Positions 7,236 through 15,940 are shown, counted from the first letter of the stretch. The stretch is DNA of 64,000 nt from Niastella sp. OAS944 (GCA_024809215.1 JANUBW010000001.1:930001-994000), one strand, 5' to 3'. Notes: generated by a model from the sequence alone, not told the origin. Translations and numbers: made by a program.

Positions 7236-10106
7236 TTATTTGAAAGTAGTGAACCCATACCCCGAACCACCTTGCAACAGGTCCTTATTAATAGAAATGT
7301 CCACATTGTTTCGGAAGATGTCAACCAGGGCCTTATCGAAATCAACTATCCCTTTCCCTTTTCTATCAATATCATTCACATATAGTTCCTTGCGCCAGTG
7401 TTGAATGTTACTGGTCAATCGCGTGGCATTGGATTTTTTTATGTAATTGAACCAGGTGGGCAGTAGGTCATCATCCAGTCCAGCCCGGAGTTGCAGTTCA
7501 CCTACTTTGGTGTCAGCCTCTTTTTGCAATTGCGTATTCCAGTCTACCAATGCCTGGGAAAGTGTTCCCACCTGCTGATCGTTGCGCAACTCTATCCCTA
7601 ACCAGTCGATGGCATTTTCCAAAAGCTGGGGCATAACCTTGCCCAATTCGGCCACTATTTCTCTGAACAATGCAGGATATTCCCTGAGCGAGGCTAACAA
7701 TTCTTTATTGGCGAGCCATTGGATAGCTTGCGCTACCAGGAGTTTTCGCTCATTGTCCTTACGATCGCCCATCTTTCGAAGCAAGCGCATATGCGTGACG
7801 AGGGTGCGTATACCGTCCTTGTTCGGCTCCGGCGGTAGTTCTACGGAGGCCTGCTTTACATACCGGATGGCTTCTTCGTTCAGCCCCAACGCTTCTTTAG
7901 CAAAGGCTGCCTGCAGATTTATTTCACTTCGTATAGAAGGTTCTGTGGCTTGGGGGAAAGAGGCCAACATTTCATCTACGAGGAAGGCAGCTTCCTGGTA
8001 TAAACTCAGTGACCTCAAAGCTTCCAGTTCCAGGCGGTATAAGGGGCTGTTGGGTGATCTGTCATTCCTTTGTCTTATGGCCTCCAATGCCTGCTGCGTA
8101 TTGCCGGTTTGCAGCGAATACCCTGCAGAAACAGCGGTTATATTTTCCCAGTCTTCGAGACCAGCGGTTTTTAGCATGTTTTCATCAAGGGTTACGCCGA
8201 GTTTAGCCGACAACCATAATAAACCCTGCTGCGGTAATTCTTCTAGGGCATTGCGCAAGCGGTTCTCTATGCCTGGCATCCATCTTTTCTCTATGGCGGC
8301 CGGTTCTTCACCTAGGGCCAACCGGTGGTAGATCTCTTCTGCCCGTGAAATGGGGTCTGAGTAAGTATTGTAAAAATTCACCGCGTTTTTGTGAATGGCT
8401 TTAATTACGGTAGTATTTACCTGCTCTTTAAGATCTTTTAGCATTACCCGGCGAACATCCTGCCGGTGGTATAAAGCCCCATCTGTAAGATCACGCGATA
8501 CCAGGGCGCCTTCGTCTGCCAGAAGGTCCAGCAGGTCCGCTGCTTCTTCAGGAGTAGTTATATCCAAATTACAGGGGCCGGCCAGCACCTGAAGAATGAT
8601 ATCAGCGGTAATACGCCTTACAACCAGGCCCGGGAAGGCCAACTGCCTTACTTCATCGTTGTGAATATGATTTAGAATGCGACCGTATAACCGAGCCTGC
8701 ACCACTTCAGTACGCACGCGCTGCATAAACCAATTTCGGGTAGATACTTTTTTGAGGTTATGTATGCCCTGCTCCTGTACTATGGTGAGGGCCAGGCGTA
8801 AACTCATAGGGTTTAGCCCTGCCACATTAATGATATCTCCCGCTATTGCTTTCACTTCACTCGGCTCAATAACTTTTTCCAATTCACCTCCAATGAGTTC
8901 CACCGCTTCTTCCTGATCCAGCTCCTTTAATGGCAGTTCCTGTACCGGGCGGTTTTCCACTATTACCCTGCCTCCTACAATGATACGAAGGTTGGGGGCG
9001 GCACTTTGGGCATTCATCAACAAGCTCCAAACACCATTTACCACTTCTTTGCCCAGGAATTGCACCTCCTCGAAGGTATCGATCACAATGAGCACAGGCG
9101 TTTTAATGCGGGAGATAACCCTACCGAACTCAAGAGCCATGGCGCCGCCCACGTAGCCGCCTTTTGCTGATTCAAATTGATCTTCTCTCTGGAGGGATTT
9201 GGTCAAAGCCTCTTTGATGTTTAGCAGTTCCTCCTGTTGTTCGGGGCATTGAAGCATTAACTGACGGGCAGCCTCTATGAAATAGGTTTGCGGCCGGCGG
9301 GGTTCAATAATTGTACGGTCTGTATCAAGATATGCGAATGGAAGGTTATCATTTCGATGACCTGCATTGTTGAGAATAAATTTAGCGATAAGCGTAGATT
9401 TTCCGATGCCGCCCGGTCCATGAATAAGCAAAGGAGGGTGGTCACCCAGATCATTGAGCGCATTACGAAAGAAGCGCCTGGTGGAAGAGAAAAAATCTGT
9501 TGGCTGCGGCAGTATGCCTACGTATTCGGCCATTGCATTGAGCTGTGACCGGCGGCCTACAAACTGTGTTCCGGCCAATTTATATAAAGGTACCAGAAGG
9601 TCAGCCATAGGAATGGCTTTTTGCACTTCCTGTTGCAATACGGCCAGTTCAGGTGAGGGCAAATACTTTAACCATTCCATCATATACGACAGGGATACGA
9701 GCTCTTCCCGCTGCAATCGTTCTACATCAATGGGCGCTCCAGTCAGTACCTGCTCATAGAGTAGCTGCAACGGCTCTTTTGCACGATCAGGATTAACCGC
9801 CAATGCCTGCCGGAACCCTTCGCGTGAGCCAAGCTGCTGCAGGGCCTGCTGCCTCACCAGCGGACGAAGTTGCCACCAATTGCCCGTGGCGACCCTTTTT
9901 ACCGGATCGCAATACAGGAAGAAATCATTCCATCCCATTTCAGGAGTGTCATCAGCCCTGGTAAAGGGAACCAGGTTTTCCGGTTCGAAACTGATGAGCA
10001 CTGCTGCAGACAGCAGGAAGGGGTTCTGCTGCCCCTCATCAGAGGTATCTTTGAGGAACTGCTCCATCTCGCGGAGCGCCTGTTCCGAAGTAGTGTTTAC
10101 TGCCAT
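7236..10106 (-). CDS. STAND-type signalling NTPase with helical-repeat C-terminus
   Basis: The 956-residue protein has an unrecognised N-terminal adaptor (1-180). A P-loop NTPase core follows, with Walker A GPGGIGKST at 230-238 and Walker B VLIVIDTFEE at 338-347. A winged-helix-like segment lies around 480-560, then TPR-like alpha-helical repeats from about 600 to 820. This is the architecture of STAND/NLR-like switches, in which the C-terminal repeats sense a ligand and the NTPase oligomerises. It is the last gene of a minus-strand operon with EAD1-trypsin and a degenerate P-loop protein, with 2 bp to the upstream gene. I infer that it activates the trypsin-like effector by proximity. No effector domain is fused to it, so partners must be recruited. 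Confidence 0.8.
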   Translation of the reverse strand: MAVNTTSEQALREMEQFLKDTSDEGQQNPFLLSAAVLISFEPENLVPFTRADDTPEMGWNDFFLYCDPVKRVATGNWWQLRPLVRQQALQQLGSREGFRQALAVNPDRAKEPLQLLYEQVLTGAPIDVERLQREELVSLSYMMEWLKYLPSPELAVLQQEVQKAIPMADLLVPLYKLAGTQFVGRRSQLNAMAEYVGILPQPTDFFSSTRRFFRNALNDLGDHPPLLIHGPGGIGKSTLIAKFILNNAGHRNDNLPFAYLDTDRTIIEPRRPQTYFIEAARQLMLQCPEQQEELLNIKEALTKSLQREDQFESAKGGYVGGAMALEFGRVISRIKTPVLIVIDTFEEVQFLGKEVVNGVWSLLMNAQSAAPNLRIIVGGRVIVENRPVQELPLKELDQEEAVELIGGELEKVIEPSEVKAIAGDIINVAGLNPMSLRLALTIVQEQGIHNLKKVSTRNWFMQRVRTEVVQARLYGRILNHIHNDEVRQLAFPGLVVRRITADIILQVLAGPCNLDITTPEEAADLLDLLADEGALVSRDLTDGALYHRQDVRRVMLKDLKEQVNTTVIKAIHKNAVNFYNTYSDPISRAEEIYHRLALGEEPAAIEKRWMPGIENRLRNALEELPQQGLLWLSAKLGVTLDENMLKTAGLEDWENITAVSAGYSLQTGNTQQALEAIRQRNDRSPNSPLYRLELEALRSLSLYQEAAFLVDEMLASFPQATEPSIRSEINLQAAFAKEALGLNEEAIRYVKQASVELPPEPNKDGIRTLVTHMRLLRKMGDRKDNERKLLVAQAIQWLANKELLASLREYPALFREIVAELGKVMPQLLENAIDWLGIELRNDQQVGTLSQALVDWNTQLQKEADTKVGELQLRAGLDDDLLPTWFNYIKKSNATRLTSNIQHWRKELYVNDIDRKGKGIVDFDKALVDIFRNNVDISINKDLLQGGSGYGFTTFK

Positions 10107-10108
10107 AA

Positions 10109-11128
10109 TCAGGGAGTAGTATATTTTCGGAGCCGGTTACACATTGTAGTGATACCGCTTAGTTCATTTAAGTGAATGTCTTTAAGCACTTCGTCTTTCC
10201 TGCGCAGAAGTTCCGCCGGGTCAAGCGGTTGATCGAATTTTTTTGCCAGTGATTGCAGGTAGCGCTCCACATCTGAGGGAACGAGTTGAGGGGCTGGCAC
10301 GTCAAGTACATGGAAATTATAATTAGCAGGAAATACAGCCCAATCCCCTTGTCCCAGGAGGATGATAAAAATATTGTCAGCCGGCATGTTACGCATAGCG
10401 ATCTCCAGCATGAATTCCTCTACAAATGCCTTTACTTCGGGGTCCACCTCTGTTCGATCGTGGTGGTCAAATACCAGGCACCAGCGCTTTTGCCTGAGCG
10501 ATTCATCTTTACGCATGATGCCTTTGAAGGCGGCAATAAATCCCTTCCCTTGTGTGCTTGCCTGCGACAAGCGATCTCTGAATTCAATAAATGGGAGATA
10601 CATTTGATCTATCAGTTCCCTGATCAATTGTTCCAGGTTGTATTTAGCCAAATCTAAGACGATAGGATCAATGTCCTCCTCCCGGGCCACAAACCGTATG
10701 AAGGAAGAGCAATGAGAACGGCCGCTGTAGCGCGGCCCTTTGGTGCCGAGGAGAAAGTGGGTTTCTGAATTGAAGAAGTAACGCAACTTTTCCCGCAGTT
10801 CCTGCCGATCGACAAAAGCATCATTGTACACAACAAGTTCCGTGTAAGGATCATCTACTTCAATGACGATATTAAAAAAGTGTTGGTAATAGATGTTTGC
10901 GGCGTCTTTAAGGCGGGCGCCTGAGTTTTTACTTAGGAATTTTAAAAACATTTTCAGCTTGTTATCTTCCAGCTCCAATTGTTCGAGCAAATTAAAGATG
11001 GTGACAGGAGTGCTTCCGATCTGCGTGAAGTTAGTTAACGGTTCACCAAGCGCAGACTCGACGACCGATTTCAATTGATCAATATTGAAAATTTTCAGGG
11101 CCGATTGAAAATTGTCGCGAGGTGTCAT
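10109..11128 (-). CDS. Effector-associated-domain-like protein with degenerate P-loop domain
   Basis: The 339-residue protein starts with an all-helical module (1-85) that resembles death-like effector-associated domains. A P-loop-like fold follows: GTKGPRYSGRSH at 128-139 takes the Walker A position but lacks the GKS/T lysine, and WCLVFDHHD at 216-224 takes the Walker B position. Loss of the lysine suggests a non-hydrolysing (inactive STAND-like) adaptor. It sits between EAD1-trypsin (12 bp) and the STAND NTPase (2 bp). Three-component systems of this kind (EAD-effector, inactive P-loop mediator, STAND sensor) are known from comparative genomics of bacterial conflict systems. Assigning this gene to the mediator class is inference. 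Confidence 0.6.
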   Translation of the reverse strand: MTPRDNFQSALKIFNIDQLKSVVESALGEPLTNFTQIGSTPVTIFNLLEQLELEDNKLKMFLKFLSKNSGARLKDAANIYYQHFFNIVIEVDDPYTELVVYNDAFVDRQELREKLRYFFNSETHFLLGTKGPRYSGRSHCSSFIRFVAREEDIDPIVLDLAKYNLEQLIRELIDQMYLPFIEFRDRLSQASTQGKGFIAAFKGIMRKDESLRQKRWCLVFDHHDRTEVDPEVKAFVEEFMLEIAMRNMPADNIFIILLGQGDWAVFPANYNFHVLDVPAPQLVPSDVERYLQSLAKKFDQPLDPAELLRRKDEVLKDIHLNELSGITTMCNRLRKYTTP

Positions 11129-11140
11129 GTGGTTGTCATT

Positions 11141-12235
11141 TTATTTTGTCCAGAAAGCGGGTATGGGTGTTTGTTGTTCTTTAAGGTATTTGATGATCTG
11201 CTTAAGTGGTACTGCCTGGTTATACTCCAGGGAATCTGAAGGGCCGGCAGCATGGTGCAGAGCGAAGGGTACCAGGAAAATATCGAAGCAGGAAGCACCT
11301 GAAGAACCATGGTCTGTAGTAGCATCATATTGTACCCGGTTAGCCGGCTTGTTGTACTGCAATACTTCACCGAATGCAAGCTCTAATGTACGGCCTTGCG
11401 GATGCTGGGGTATAACAACGAAATCATCTTTCATTAGAACAGGGGCCTTCTCTGATACCTGTATCCAACCCCGTTGCTGTTCACCTGACATAGTATCCTC
11501 TCCTACCCGTTCATTCAGTTGCAGCAAGGCGAAATCCAGCTCATTCTCCTTAGGCACAGCGCTGGTGGCTTTAAGGTCAGCCTGCGAGTAGGGGCTGGAT
11601 GCGAGCAGCCAGTCATTTGCCAGTTTACAGGTACGGTTACCCGTGGGTCGTTGAATGCCATCGTAATCAAAACGGCAGGTAATGTCTGCTGGTTCCAAAC
11701 CATTCTCTTCTTTGTGCACGTCTTCGATGACATGGTAGGCAGTGAGCACCAGGTTTGGTGCTACAAGCCAGCCCGTTCCCTGCGGCTCGCCGGCAGGATA
11801 TTCAATCCGGCACATCTGGTTACCAATAGCTGCCAGCTTAGCAGCAAACTCGGCAAAAGGAAGAAGTGGTGCCCGTTTGCGAACGATCTTTTCCAACCGA
11901 TCAGTATCCGACTGGTCCAAAACAGGTACAGTTTCCTTTGCCTCTTTGGGAGGCGGCTTCAAGTGAAGTTCTTCCACGAGCGCTTTTAGTTTTAAATTTT
12001 GCCCCTGGCGATACTCGTTAGCTGACAGCAGCAGTTTATCTAACCATCCGTCCCCTTCAGCGAGAGTGACCAGATCAATCACGATCGGCTTAAGCCCACG
12101 CAACACGCTCATTTCCTCGTAAAGTCGAATGCCCGTTTTCAGCGTAAGCATCGCTTGTAAGTGATTGGGGTCAAATGCCTGCAGGAGTACACTAACGACC
12201 CTTTCTCTTTGTTCGCTGGTTAGTATGATTTCCAT
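11141..12235 (-). CDS. EAD1-trypsin-like serine protease fusion
   Basis: The 364-residue protein has an N-terminal helical domain (1-92) with the spacing of Effector-Associated Domain 1 (leucine-rich, GDGWLDKLL at 61-69). A short linker leads to a chymotrypsin-fold protease. The triad can be read directly: His168 in LTAYHVI, Asp234 in LDFALLQL and Ser312 in DHGSSGAS, with the GTGWLVAP strand before the His. No signal peptide, so it acts in the cytosol. It is the promoter-proximal gene of a three-gene operon with a P-loop-degenerate adaptor and a STAND NTPase. EADs are known to mediate homotypic recruitment of effectors to STAND platforms, so this is the likely killer or processing protease of the system. 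Confidence 0.85.
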   Translation of the reverse strand: MEIILTSEQRERVVSVLLQAFDPNHLQAMLTLKTGIRLYEEMSVLRGLKPIVIDLVTLAEGDGWLDKLLLSANEYRQGQNLKLKALVEELHLKPPPKEAKETVPVLDQSDTDRLEKIVRKRAPLLPFAEFAAKLAAIGNQMCRIEYPAGEPQGTGWLVAPNLVLTAYHVIEDVHKEENGLEPADITCRFDYDGIQRPTGNRTCKLANDWLLASSPYSQADLKATSAVPKENELDFALLQLNERVGEDTMSGEQQRGWIQVSEKAPVLMKDDFVVIPQHPQGRTLELAFGEVLQYNKPANRVQYDATTDHGSSGASCFDIFLVPFALHHAAGPSDSLEYNQAVPLKQIIKYLKEQQTPIPAFWTK

Positions 12236-12454
12236 TCATTATGTTTTGTTTAGAAAAAGCGGTTAGCGCTCCAGGTTTTCCAAAGGCATGCCAAAACTTT
12301 CACTTCCAGTATTCAAAGGGGGTAAAGGCAGTCATTTCGTCTTTCATCTAAATAATTTCAAATTACCATGAGACGATTTAATGACAGAGAATGATTAAAC
12401 CATCTTTGAAGTGGAATTCCAAGCGGAAGGTAGCTTTTCGCGTCGATGTGGACA

Positions 12455-12480
12455 ACCAGAAAAACACCCTTATTTTTACC
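12455..12480 (+). promoter_or_regulatory. Recurrent element copy a (ACCAGAAAAACACCC)
   Basis: The core AAAAACACCC is followed by TTATTTTTACC, and TGTAAACA begins 33 bp after the start of the A-run. It matches the family of elements found before the PH operon, the M4 gene, the caspase gene and the CHAT gene. This copy diverges in its first five bases (ACCAG for CCGTG). Confidence 0.45.
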
Positions 12481-12712
12481 AATTAAAAAGAATGTAAACA
12501 GTATTATAAAGCGAGTTATTTTCTGGTCTGACAGGCTTGCAATGGAAATCGGCGCTTTTCAATGACCTTTTTGCTACAAGTCTTCAATCCTTGGCGTCCC
12601 TGCCTAACTACGCTCTATATCTCGCTACCAGGGAATTTAAGAAATTGACCATCGTCAATTATCTAACGCTCACCCACCTGCAAGTGATCTTAGTCGGTTA
12701 TTAATCCGTAAC

Positions 12713-12799
12713 ATGTTTACCATAATCAAATACATATGCATAACCATTCTACTGTTTCACCTTGGTGGCACGGTAATGCGAAAGCTGAGCGTGGAATAA
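12713..12799 (+). CDS. 28-residue hydrophobic micro-ORF with its own terminator
   Basis: ATG at 12713 opens a 28-codon frame that ends TAA at 12799. The peptide begins MFTIIKYICITILLFHLGG and ends with a basic tail (MRKLSVE), i.e. one possible membrane helix plus positively charged end. A strong intrinsic terminator begins 13 bp after the stop, which argues that a transcript ends here. No other gene would use that terminator. It could be a small membrane peptide (type-I-toxin-like) or a non-coding RNA. The ORF may be coincidental. Confidence 0.35.
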   Translation: MFTIIKYICITILLFHLGGTVMRKLSVE

Positions 12800-12812
12800 A
12801 ACAACCGAACAT

Positions 12813-12838
12813 AAAGCTTCCGATACATCGGAAGCTTT
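12813..12838 (+). terminator. Strong intrinsic terminator after the micro-ORF
   Basis: AAAGCTTCCGA pairs with TCGGAAGCTTT around TACA and is followed by a T-run reaching 12841. It lies inside a divergent intergenic region, so it implies a short independent transcript. Confidence 0.8.
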
Positions 12839-12897
12839 TTTGTTTACAACCATTGCGTACACACAACCCTATCACATTGTACACTCCCCAATAAAAT

Positions 12898-12940
12898 ACG
12901 TGAAAAACACCCAGTTTTATCCTAATAAATCTTTGTAATA
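12898..12940 (+). promoter_or_regulatory. Recurrent element copy b with GTAATA box, ahead of the PH operon
   Basis: ACGTGAAAAACACCC is followed by GTAATA at 12935-12940, 36 bp after the CGTG. The same CGKG-to-GTAATA distance (36 bp) is seen before the M4 gene. The start codon of the PH gene is at 13032. The part around the element also forms a dyad (TAAAATACGTG... CACCCAGTTTTA). Confidence 0.55.
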
Positions 12941-13031
12941 TAGATAGCCTGAAAAATAATAACATTCTCTGCTATTATGAGCCTTACTTAAACTCTTTCA
13001 ATTTTTATTAAACAATCCAAAACAAAAAACC

Positions 13032-13649
13032 ATGATTTTAGGACAAAGCGTTACTCCATGCGAAGGAGAAGTATCAATCAAATCATATCAGTGTACACAA
13101 TTTAATTCGAGGGTCTTTGGATTAAAGGCAAATGGCTTTCTTGAGGTAACAAACAAAAGATTGTTGTTTCAGGCACTTGGAAAAGGAATGAATGGATATA
13201 GTGTGATACATAGTGAAGTTGCCATCAGTGATGTTTCGGAAATAAAAATTTACAAAGGCAACTCGTTTAACATCCTTATGCTAATAATTGGGATCGTCCT
13301 TTCTATTGGTGTAGCAGGACTGGTTAAAACACTTCTATCATTTGCAATGGATTCTGGTGGCGTGGGAAGCTTTCTTGCCTTATTAATATTTGCCGGAGGC
13401 GTTTACTGGTTTTATACCAATTGTAAAAAAGAGGCATTTTCATTGGTGATCAACTCAAAGGGAGGCAGTGGTAATGTAGTATATATTGCCGGGTTATCGC
13501 CTTTTGGCGGCAGTAATTCTGTTGCATCAAAAGCTTTGGAAGCCTTACCCGCGCAAGACAGTGAATTAGTGTTTAAGGAAATTGGTGCAGTTGTTTTGGA
13601 TATTCAAAACATTGGTGAAAATGCCATTGAGAAATGGAAAAAGAAATAA
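13032..13649 (+). CDS. Bacterial PH-like membrane protein
   Basis: The 205-residue protein starts with a PH-like strand pattern (GFLEVTNKRLLFQALGKG, then a DVSEIKIYKGNSFN strand) typical of bacterial PH domains. This is interrupted by two membrane helices (about 84-103 and 113-133) and followed by a second half with SLVINSKGGSGNVVYIAG. Split bPH-TM-bPH proteins are usually anchored in the inner membrane with the PH part in the cytosol. It is the first gene of an operon (15 bp to the linker protein, then 3 bp to a TraD-like ATPase) and is preceded by a copy of the recurrent CGTGAAAAACACCC element. Function is unknown. Confidence 0.6.
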   Translation: MILGQSVTPCEGEVSIKSYQCTQFNSRVFGLKANGFLEVTNKRLLFQALGKGMNGYSVIHSEVAISDVSEIKIYKGNSFNILMLIIGIVLSIGVAGLVKTLLSFAMDSGGVGSFLALLIFAGGVYWFYTNCKKEAFSLVINSKGGSGNVVYIAGLSPFGGSNSVASKALEALPAQDSELVFKEIGAVVLDIQNIGENAIEKWKKK

Positions 13650-13664
13650 TAAATATGGACGCGA

Positions 13665-14573
13665 ATGAATGTTGGCGACAAAATTGAAATGAAAGGTTTT
13701 GTAACGTCTGAAAAGTTTTTATTACATCAAACTTTACCTGAAATAGAAAGAAGGCTTGGCTTTCAGGAAGGACGACTTTCTGAAGGAGCCATTTTTTTAA
13801 TTGCGGAACGGGTACCACAAAAAGGTGAATTTGAAACAAGAGGATACAGTCAGGTAGCAGGGCATAAATACGTTCCATTAGAAGGTTATAATAAAGACGT
13901 TTTGCTGACAAAAGCGCAAGAGGCAATGTCAGAAGACCGTTTAATTAAAGTTATTCCCAAAAAAGAGCATAATCCCAATATACACTATGATATACAATAT
14001 CCTCCAGGAAGTGGAGTTCCTCAATGGGAGGTAACATCTAAAATACCTTTCAAAGTAGAAAGTATTGTTGAAGGAGGCGGGAAATATGTTGGCCAGCAAA
14101 TACAAAATAATGAAGCTCCTAATCAAAATTCCTCAAACCCAAACACAAAAAAAATGGATAATAACAATGATAATGATCCCAGGATCTCAAAATTTATGAA
14201 AGCTCAGGAAACGAAGTCTGAAAGAGTTGAACTAAACCCGGAATTTGATAAACAAAGAAAAGAAATGTTCGACAGACAATGGAGCGAGAAAACAAAATTA
14301 ACCAATGACCAGGTTGCAGAAATAAAAGGTCAGGGCGGGCAAACACCGGAAATGGCGGCAAAATTCAGGGACCAACAAAAAGCATTGGATACAAAACACG
14401 AAACGGAAATAAAAGAATTTGACAAGAGAGAACAGGCTGAAACGAAAAGCAAAATTCAACAACAGGCAAATACTGAGCAACAAAGATCCGGCGAAACGTC
14501 AAAAAATCAACAATCGCAATCAGAAGTGAAAACAGCAAATACTCAATCGCAAGACGATGGACAAAAAAGATAA
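13665..14573 (+). CDS. Hypothetical protein with long charged coiled/disordered tail
   Basis: The 302-residue protein has a folded N-terminal half of about 145 residues (GDKIEMKGFVTSEKFLLHQ, RRLGFQEGRLSEGAIFLIAE) and a very polar C-terminal half rich in Lys, Glu, Gln and Asn (repeated EKTKL, QQKALDTKHETEIKEFDKRE). The tail is probably coiled coil and disordered. No family is recognised. The ATG at 13665 is used because the earlier ATG at 13655 is out of frame and stops after 10 codons. Its position between a PH membrane protein and a DNA-translocase-type ATPase, with 15-bp and 3-bp gaps, implies a shared complex. The tail may tether the ATPase. Confidence 0.6.
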   Translation: MNVGDKIEMKGFVTSEKFLLHQTLPEIERRLGFQEGRLSEGAIFLIAERVPQKGEFETRGYSQVAGHKYVPLEGYNKDVLLTKAQEAMSEDRLIKVIPKKEHNPNIHYDIQYPPGSGVPQWEVTSKIPFKVESIVEGGGKYVGQQIQNNEAPNQNSSNPNTKKMDNNNDNDPRISKFMKAQETKSERVELNPEFDKQRKEMFDRQWSEKTKLTNDQVAEIKGQGGQTPEMAAKFRDQQKALDTKHETEIKEFDKREQAETKSKIQQQANTEQQRSGETSKNQQSQSEVKTANTQSQDDGQKR

Positions 14574-14576
14574 ACC

Positions 14577-15902
14577 ATGAGCCAACTACCAAACAATGTA
14601 AAACATCTTTTAGGCTTAGAGCTAATTAATGACGGAAGTAAATTAAGCCTTCCTGCCTCAAATACACGTTGCAAGGTCAATGGCAAAGATTTCAACGGTA
14701 ACCAATTGGCGCTGCACCTCGATGATACTTTGTTCAGTAAACACCTTTTATTTTTAGGCAATATTGGAACCGGAAAAACCAATGCTATTTCGCAGATCGT
14801 ATCGCAAATAAAAAGTCAATTGACGGAAAATGATCTAATGATCATCTTCGATACAAAAGGAGATTTCTACCATCAGTTTTTTAAAGAAGGTGATATTGTC
14901 ATTAGTAATGATAGTTCCAAATTCAAAGGTTCAAATGATTACTGGAATATTTTCTCAGAACTAACTATTGACAAAACACAACAAAGCATTATTGAAAATT
15001 CCCTTGAAATAGCAACCAACCTTTTCGCTGACAAGATAAAAGACTCAAGCTCGCCCTTCTTTCCTCAAGCTGCCAAGGACATTCTTGCAACATTCCTAAA
15101 AGTAGTAGCAACAAAACAAACTAAAGATGTTCAGAATAATGAAGATCTGATCGATTTTTTTGAAGCCTCGGGCAGAAAAGAAATACAGCAGTTCTTTGAA
15201 GTTTATAAGCAAAACAAGATCAACAGCTACATTTCAAAAGAAGCTTCTGCCCAGGCAGATGGCGTTATTGCAGAATTAAATCAACTTTTAGGAGAAATTT
15301 TTATTGGTGACTTTCGCAAAAAAGGCAATCTTTCAATAAGAGAGTTAGTAAGACAAAAAGGCGGGCACACCATCTTTTTAGAATACGACATTTCAGTTGG
15401 TAATGTATTGACACCCATTTACCGTCTCTTATTTGACCTTGCTATAAAAGAAACTTTAAGCAGTTCTAAACGAGAAGTCCCCAAAGGCAACGTTTGGTTC
15501 TTTATCGACGAGTTTAGCCTGCTTCCCAATTTAAAGTATCTCGACAATGGAGTGAACTTCGGGCGAAGCCAGGGAGCCAAATTTATAATCGGTGTTCAAA
15601 ACATTCCACAAGTTTACCACCAGTACGGCGAGGACCTGGGACAAAGTTTGTTATCGGGAATAAGAACAGTTTTTTCGTTCCATATCGATGACATCAAGTC
15701 AAGAGAGTTCATACAAAACAGATACGGTTTTGCGCAAAAGAGGTTCTCATACTCAGATTCATTCGGAAAATTCGCAGATAGTGTTTCTCCAATGAAAGTA
15801 ATTGAAGACTGGGACATTTCTAACTTAAAAACAGGTTCAGCTATAGTAGGCCTTCCCGATGGCAACCCTTTTGTTTTTCAGTTTTGCGAATATCAGCAAT
15901 AG
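14577..15902 (+). CDS. Solitary TraD/VirD4-like (type IV coupling protein-type) ATPase
   Basis: The 441-residue protein has Walker A GNIGTGKT at 61-68 and Walker B WFFIDEFSLL near 304-313. A GANFGRSQGAK-like sensor stretch reads VNFGRSQGAKFIIGVQN, and a TraD-type C-terminus follows. These are hallmarks of the RecA/FtsK-like coupling-protein family that pumps DNA or protein in conjugation. N-terminal membrane helices, relaxase, mating-channel and mobilisation genes are absent here, so it is not part of a conjugation module. It closes an operon with a PH membrane protein and a linker protein. I infer a stand-alone ATPase repurposed for defence or conflict. That is not proven. Confidence 0.75.
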   Translation: MSQLPNNVKHLLGLELINDGSKLSLPASNTRCKVNGKDFNGNQLALHLDDTLFSKHLLFLGNIGTGKTNAISQIVSQIKSQLTENDLMIIFDTKGDFYHQFFKEGDIVISNDSSKFKGSNDYWNIFSELTIDKTQQSIIENSLEIATNLFADKIKDSSSPFFPQAAKDILATFLKVVATKQTKDVQNNEDLIDFFEASGRKEIQQFFEVYKQNKINSYISKEASAQADGVIAELNQLLGEIFIGDFRKKGNLSIRELVRQKGGHTIFLEYDISVGNVLTPIYRLLFDLAIKETLSSSKREVPKGNVWFFIDEFSLLPNLKYLDNGVNFGRSQGAKFIIGVQNIPQVYHQYGEDLGQSLLSGIRTVFSFHIDDIKSREFIQNRYGFAQKRFSYSDSFGKFADSVSPMKVIEDWDISNLKTGSAIVGLPDGNPFVFQFCEYQQ

Positions 15903-15915
15903 CCTACTCCCCCAC

Positions 15916-15940
15916 CGTGAAAACACCCTTTATTGTTAAT
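15916..15940 (+). promoter_or_regulatory. Recurrent element copy c (CCGTGAAAACACCC)
   Basis: The closest match to the consensus, followed by TTTATTGTTAAT. It lies 13 bp after the ATPase stop and 46 bp upstream of copy d, giving a tandem pair before the M4 gene. Confidence 0.5.

Larger units (their letters stand above)
12236..13031. other. Divergent intergenic region between the EAD1-trypsin and PH operons
   Basis: This 796-bp stretch has no long gene. It holds two copies of the recurrent AAAAACACCC element (12455-12480 and 12898-12922), a 28-codon hydrophobic ORF (12713-12799) with its own terminator (12813-12838), and AT-rich sequence. Minus-strand promoter elements for the trypsin operon were not clearly identified. 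Confidence 0.6.

Noticed and set aside
7582..8331. 249-codon plus-strand ORF inside the STAND gene
   Set aside because: Antisense to a well-supported STAND gene; composition is low-complexity Ser/Arg with no domain.
12726..12965. 79-codon minus-strand ORF in the divergent region
   Set aside because: It spans a terminator and regulatory elements and has no protein-like pattern.
14577..15902. Conjugation system around the TraD-like ATPase
   Set aside because: No relaxase, VirB4, TraG channel or mobilisation genes nearby; the ATPase is solitary.
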